From contig JAILRC010000060.1 in NCBI GenBank assembly GCA_024698485.1, positions 1 to 42,058 of the forward strand: a DNA stretch of 42,058 bases, written 5' to 3'. This document shows, piece after piece, positions 38,312 through 42,058 of this stretch (positions are counted from its first letter, which is position 1; every line of letters starts with the position of its first letter). A program made the translations under genes and the position numbers. The notes under the pieces are model-generated. The model did not search any database. It was not told the origin of the DNA and saw only the letters and a list, made by a program, of their open reading frames with translations. The DNA is from Lachnospiraceae bacterium. Lineage in GTDB: Bacteria; Bacillota; Clostridia; Lachnospirales; Lachnospiraceae.

Positions 38312-39847
38312 ATGAACAGCTTGAGAATGCCCGACAGGGTGATGCTGAACGGAAGAAGGGTGATTGAAAAGATAAATGAAGGAAAATGGGGATCCGGGGA
38401 TGTATCGGTTTCTCTTGAAAGAAGGGGGGAGACTCTCGGAGTCTCATTGAGATCCCCTTCGATCCCTGTAAAAGAACTGGTTTTCGTCTTTTCCGGGGAG
38501 ATGGACGAAGAAGCTTCGTTTTTGGGAGATCAATGGGAAAGAGCCTACGGAGATCTGAGCTTTAAAAAGCGTTCGTCCTGCAGGGTAATGCCCTGGTACT
38601 TTGTAATGGATACGGGAAAAGAAGCAAGCTATTACGGAGTAAAGACAGGGGCTGCTGCCATGTGTTCCTGGGAAGTGAAGGGAAAGGACCTTTATCTCCA
38701 TCTTGACACAAGAAACGGAGCATGTGCGGTGGAACTCGGAAACAGGGAACTTCACGTCTGCGACATTGTCTGTGATGTGAAGAAAGGAGACGCATTTAAG
38801 GGAATGTTCTCCTTTACAAAGAAACTCTGCGACGATTGCATCTACGACGGAAATCCCATCTACGGGGCCAACAACTGGTACTATGCCTACGGGAACAGCA
38901 GCAGAAGAGAGATCCTTGAGGACGCTGCCTATCTTTCCGAGATGACAAAGGGGCTCAAAAACAGGCCCTTCATGGTGATAGACGACGGATGGCAGGAAGC
39001 ACATGAAGGCTCATACAACGGAGGACCATGGAGACGGGCAAATGCGGATTACGGGGATATGAAAGAGATCGCCCTTTCCATGAAGAAAAATAATGTCCGT
39101 CCGGGCATATGGGTGAGACCTCTTTACGACGATCACAAAAACTTTGATCCCGGCTGGAGACTGGAAAGAGACAGTAATGTCCTTGACATTTCCGTTCCGG
39201 AGGTTCTGGAGTACATCGCTGAAGATGTGAGGACCATAAGAGATTGGGGATACGAGCTTCTTAAATATGATTTCTCCACTTTTGACATTTACGGAAAATG
39301 GGGAGCTTCCATGGGAAGAACCCTTACAAACATGGGAGGCTGGCATTTTAAGGACAGAACAAAGACAAATGCCGAACTCATCAGGAATTTTTACAGAGTC
39401 ATCTATGAAAACGCAGGAGATATGCTAATCCTGGGCTGCAACTGCATGGGACATCTGGGAACGGGATATATGCATTTGAACCGAACGGGAGATGACACCA
39501 GCGGGAGAGAGTGGGAGAGAACAAAGAAATACGGCGTGAACACACTGGCTTTCCGTTTGCCCCAGCACAATGCCTTCTATGGCGCAGATGCGGACTGTGT
39601 AGGCATCACGGACTCGATTCCCTGGGAAAAGAACAGGCAGTGGCTTGAGCTCCTTTCACTGAGCGGAACGCCCTTCTTTGTTTCTGTGAAGCCCCACACT
39701 CTTACAAAAGAAAGGGAAGAAGAGCTTAAGGCAGCCTATGCTCTGGCTTCGGAAAACAGGAAGACCATAATGCCCCTTGACGTGCACGGGACAAAGACAC
39801 CGAGAGAATACGAGACCGTAAAGGGCTACAGAAGATATAAATGGTGA
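38312..39847 (+). CDS. GH36-like (clan GH-D) alpha-galactosidase
   Basis: A 511-residue cytoplasmic glycosidase. A beta-sandwich N-terminal domain (about 1-180) precedes a TIM-barrel: NNWYYAYGNSSRREILED, RPFMVIDDGWQEAHEG, VRPGIWVRPLYDD, and ELLKYDFSTFDIYG with D320 as the probable nucleophile; the acid/base is D394 or D395 in RTGDDTSGREW. These features match clan GH-D alpha-galactosidases of the compact kind. It would trim alpha-linked galactose from oligosaccharides. The true start is ATG 38312 with GGAGGA ahead; the longer frame from 37976 passes through the terminator and hairpin cluster and is rejected. No signal peptide. Confidence 0.85.
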   Translation: MNSLRMPDRVMLNGRRVIEKINEGKWGSGDVSVSLERRGETLGVSLRSPSIPVKELVFVFSGEMDEEASFLGDQWERAYGDLSFKKRSSCRVMPWYFVMDTGKEASYYGVKTGAAAMCSWEVKGKDLYLHLDTRNGACAVELGNRELHVCDIVCDVKKGDAFKGMFSFTKKLCDDCIYDGNPIYGANNWYYAYGNSSRREILEDAAYLSEMTKGLKNRPFMVIDDGWQEAHEGSYNGGPWRRANADYGDMKEIALSMKKNNVRPGIWVRPLYDDHKNFDPGWRLERDSNVLDISVPEVLEYIAEDVRTIRDWGYELLKYDFSTFDIYGKWGASMGRTLTNMGGWHFKDRTKTNAELIRNFYRVIYENAGDMLILGCNCMGHLGTGYMHLNRTGDDTSGREWERTKKYGVNTLAFRLPQHNAFYGADADCVGITDSIPWEKNRQWLELLSLSGTPFFVSVKPHTLTKEREEELKAAYALASENRKTIMPLDVHGTKTPREYETVKGYRRYKW

Positions 39848-39870
39848 TACCGTCGCCTCCCATTTTGCCG

Positions 39871-39886
39871 TCAGCCCCGGGGCTGA
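39871..39886. repeat. 16-bp perfect palindrome
   Basis: TCAGCCCCGGGGCTGA, 24 bases after the galactosidase stop. No T-run, so it is not a normal terminator; it may be a protein-binding site or part of a short intergenic element. Confidence 0.6.
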
Positions 39887-39937
39887 AAACCTCGAGGGCC
39901 ATTTCGCTGACTGCCAAAGGCCGAAAAACTCATTTTG

Positions 39938-39971
39938 TACCTAAAACAGCCAAAAACTATGGTTTTAGGTA
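39938..39971. repeat. Inverted repeat in the galactosidase/PL11 gap
   Basis: TACCTAAAAC (39938-39947) and GTTTTAGGTA (39962-39971), 10 perfect pairs with a 14-base loop. The remaining part of the 332-base gap (39848-40179) is AT-rich without a coding frame and with the large stem at 40089-40136. Confidence 0.6.
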
Positions 39972-40088
39972 ACAATTTTGGCCGATTTTACCTCTTTTTG
40001 AAGGTTAGAAAGAGAAGATAGCGCATAAAATATGCACTCTTATGTAAAAATAACAGAAAAAATGTCTTAGCACGCTACGGAAAGCTCA

Positions 40089-40136
40089 AAAAAGTAGGCT
40101 AAAAAGCACAAAAACGCGCATTTTAGCCTACTTTTT
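40089..40136. terminator. Large bidirectional stem-loop, terminator of PL11 gene
   Basis: AAAAAGTAGGCTAAAA (40089-40104) pairs perfectly with TTTTAGCCTACTTTTT (40121-40136) over 16 positions, loop of 16. A and T runs on both sides allow termination of both converging transcripts; the PL11 stop lies 43 bases away. Confidence 0.7.
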
Positions 40137-40179
40137 CATTTTTTGATTATCTTGAAGCAGTTACAGAAAAGGTACGGTT

Positions 40180-42058
40180 CTACTTAAATACGTAATCCTT
40201 AAGAGGCACATCCAGGTTTGCGGGCTGGTTGTAAGCTGAATTCTGCCATGCAATGCCTTCGCGGTAAGCTCTGTTAAGGAGCAGGCAGGGAGCGGTGTAC
40301 TCTGTTGTGTATGTTGTGGTGTAGATGCGGATCTTTGAAGGATCGTCCGTGCAGCGGAGGATCACTTCTTCACGCCAGTCACCGTAAATGTCTGCAATGA
40401 GGCAGGGATTTGCCTTGGTTCCGTTGTTGGTGGTGGTTCCTTTTGCGGAGAGGAGAGCTTTGGACTTCTGCTTCTCGTAGTCCCACTTCTGAACCTCGGG
40501 AACGTAATTGTTGTGGTCAAAAAGCTCGGTGAGAAGATCTCCGTCCCAGAAGATGGAGAAGTTCACGGAAGGCTTCTTTCCTTTGTAGATCACGTTTCCG
40601 TTGCAGTCAAAGGTGTCTCCGTTCACAGCACCCCACATTTCAGCGCCTTCGTAGTTGGGATCGATGTCTGCTGCCATTCCGCGGCCGGTGTCTTTCCCTG
40701 TCTTTACGCCCCAGAAAACCTCACCCGTTTCCGCATCATGAAGTTCGATCTGATATTCAACTCCGGCATTTTCGTGTACCTGGAACACATCGATGCGGCC
40801 GTCGTAATTAAAGTCACTGACATGCATGGCATCACCATGTCCCAGAGCGGTGCAGTAGAGCACGCTTCCGTCGTTGTCGAGGCAGAGGGAACCGTAGATG
40901 ATCTCGTCAAGGCCGTCTCTGTCCACATCGTTTACTGAAAGACCGTGGTCGCCCTGACCTGCGTAGAGGCTGTTGCTGGGAGCATCGAAAGCCCAGGCGA
41001 GCTGCAGCTTTCTGTCCACCAGTTTCCATGCGGAAAGGGTGGTGCGGGCATAGTAGCCGCGACAGAAGATGGCAGCGGGAGTTCCTTCGTCTATGTAAGC
41101 AGTGGCTGCAAGGAAACGGTCAACACGGTTTCCATAGGTGTCGCCCCAGGATTCCATGTCTGCCTGACCCTTGGCGTTTTCGGGTCCTCTGGAAGGAACG
41201 TAATCAACGGTGTCGATGATCTCGCCCGTGCGTCCGTCGAAGGCGGTGAGATACTCGGGACCGGAGAGGATCCTTCCTGTGCCCACAACACGGTAATCGT
41301 GTTCCTGTTCCTTTTTGGTCTTCTTTGTAGAAAGATCTGCCATGCTCACAGCACCCACATGGCCTGTTTCTTCAAGGTTTCCGTTGTATGTGGTGGTTCC
41401 GTCGGCTGTCTTACACAAAACTTCCGCAACACCGTCACCGTCGTAGTCCCAAACCTGGAACTGGGTGTAATGGGCTCCGGAACGGATGTTAAGACCCAGG
41501 TCGATCCTCCACATGAGCTTTGCTTCTCCTGTGTTAAAGTCCAGCTTGTATGCATCCAGGATCGTAGTTCCTGTCCATCCGTCCTTGGAGTTGTCCTGTG
41601 CATTGTCTGCATCCCATTTGAGAACGATCTCAAGTATCCCGTCTCCGTCCAGATCTCCCACGGACATATCATTTGCCGTGTGCTTGGAGATGCTGTTGTT
41701 GGGCATTTTGCAGTCTGCAGGATATGAGAGAGTGAACTCTTGATAAGCATTGGGAGCGGCGATGGCTGTTTCCGCACGGGAACTGTTTCCGGCTAAAAGA
41801 GTGTACTCATCATTTGCTTTTCCGGACTTGTCCAGAAAGTTTGTAAGCGTACCCGTGTATATGACCGTGTTTCCCTTCTTGACAGTGTATTCCTCGTCTT
41901 TCTGCCCCATATTTCTCCAGGAAAGAAGAACACCTTCTTTTGCCTTTACTGCGACAAAACCGCGGGTGGCCAGTGTTTCTGCGGGATTATAAGTCCCCAC
42001 TTTGTAATCGTAGGTTGTGGTGTACTGAGTGTCGCCCGCGATGAATTTTACGGGGGTG
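40180..42058 (-). CDS. Rhamnogalacturonan lyase, PL11 family (N-terminus beyond window)
   Basis: The frame is open to the window end, so the start and any signal peptide lie outside; 625 residues are visible. The PL11 domain begins with RGFVAVKAKEGVLLSWR and shows the aspartate-rich calcium loops of its beta-propeller: DLDGDGILEIVLKWDAD, DYDGDGVAEVLCKTADGT, DVDRDGLDEIIYGS and DFNYDGRIDV. MESWGDTYGNRVDRFLA and GQGDHGLSVNDV are further family segments. It cleaves the rhamnose-galacturonate backbone of pectin by beta-elimination, usually outside the cell. The stop is at 40180-40182. Upstream residues (TPVKFIAGDTQYTTTYDYKV) suggest a further domain before it. Confidence 0.92.
   Translation of the reverse strand, partial: TPVKFIAGDTQYTTTYDYKVGTYNPAETLATRGFVAVKAKEGVLLSWRNMGQKDEEYTVKKGNTVIYTGTLTNFLDKSGKANDEYTLLAGNSSRAETAIAAPNAYQEFTLSYPADCKMPNNSISKHTANDMSVGDLDGDGILEIVLKWDADNAQDNSKDGWTGTTILDAYKLDFNTGEAKLMWRIDLGLNIRSGAHYTQFQVWDYDGDGVAEVLCKTADGTTTYNGNLEETGHVGAVSMADLSTKKTKKEQEHDYRVVGTGRILSGPEYLTAFDGRTGEIIDTVDYVPSRGPENAKGQADMESWGDTYGNRVDRFLAATAYIDEGTPAAIFCRGYYARTTLSAWKLVDRKLQLAWAFDAPSNSLYAGQGDHGLSVNDVDRDGLDEIIYGSLCLDNDGSVLYCTALGHGDAMHVSDFNYDGRIDVFQVHENAGVEYQIELHDAETGEVFWGVKTGKDTGRGMAADIDPNYEGAEMWGAVNGDTFDCNGNVIYKGKKPSVNFSIFWDGDLLTELFDHNNYVPEVQKWDYEKQKSKALLSAKGTTTNNGTKANPCLIADIYGDWREEVILRCTDDPSKIRIYTTTYTTEYTAPCLLLNRAYREGIAWQNSAYNQPANLDVPLKDYVFK

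Overview
The window reads as chromosomal DNA of a low-to-moderate GC Gram-positive anaerobe, most likely a rumen or gut member of the Lachnospiraceae (Butyrivibrio/Pseudobutyrivibrio-like). The grounds are AGGAGG-type ribosome sites on nearly every gene, TTGACA-17-TATAAT promoters, lipoprotein signal peptides, an LplB/LplC-type sugar importer without its own ATPase, a PPi-type phosphofructokinase, and pectin/galactan enzymes (GH30, GH36-like, a CE12-like esterase, PL11). This is inference from gene content, not from a marker gene. No rRNA, tRNA, CRISPR array or intact insertion sequence was seen.

Left part (1-4300): a worn region. It holds the tail of a methyltransferase, an MFS remnant, an intact TetR/CPBP-protease pair with a clear operator, then a run of broken genes (CPBP tail, short orphan ORFs, AAA ATPase remnant) with a brnTA toxin-antitoxin pair among them. 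Two complete TetR-type promoters here have no regulator beside them.

4300-11550: a seven-step collinear block with two half-size ABC exporters (CydDC-like), a YgbA_NO cysteine-rich protein, a DUF454 membrane protein, a tiny ORF and a membrane-anchored methyltransferase. A LysR regulator divergent from an alpha/beta hydrolase follows.

11590-18100: a sugar-use locus. A binding lipoprotein and two permeases are transcribed leftward, and a LacI regulator plus a cytoplasmic GH30 glycosidase rightward. LacI-type operators lie just downstream of both divergent promoters. The design is import of galactan- or pectin-derived oligosaccharides followed by cleavage inside the cell.

18100-24830: an iron-dependent alcohol dehydrogenase, NudC-like Nudix hydrolase, membrane HD-GYP c-di-GMP phosphodiesterase, a 74-bp tandem repeat array with internal dyads, a decayed PAS/chemoreceptor gene, a GNAT acetyltransferase, and a conserved small protein coupled to a membrane-anchored DNA/RNA endonuclease.

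24900-34530: an AraC regulator divergent from a MATE exporter, PPi-type phosphofructokinase, a three-gene operon (alpha/beta hydrolase, condensation/acetyltransferase-like protein, DUF6320 membrane protein), a YczE-type membrane protein, an apparently duplicated RhaM-like protein and a second MATE exporter.

34530-42058: a CE12-like pectin esterase lipoprotein divergent from a TetR-DUF4003 pair, a compact cluster of hairpins leading into a GH36-like alpha-galactosidase, and a PL11 rhamnogalacturonan lyase cut by the window edge. With the GH30 locus these make pectin side-chain and backbone use the main metabolic theme.
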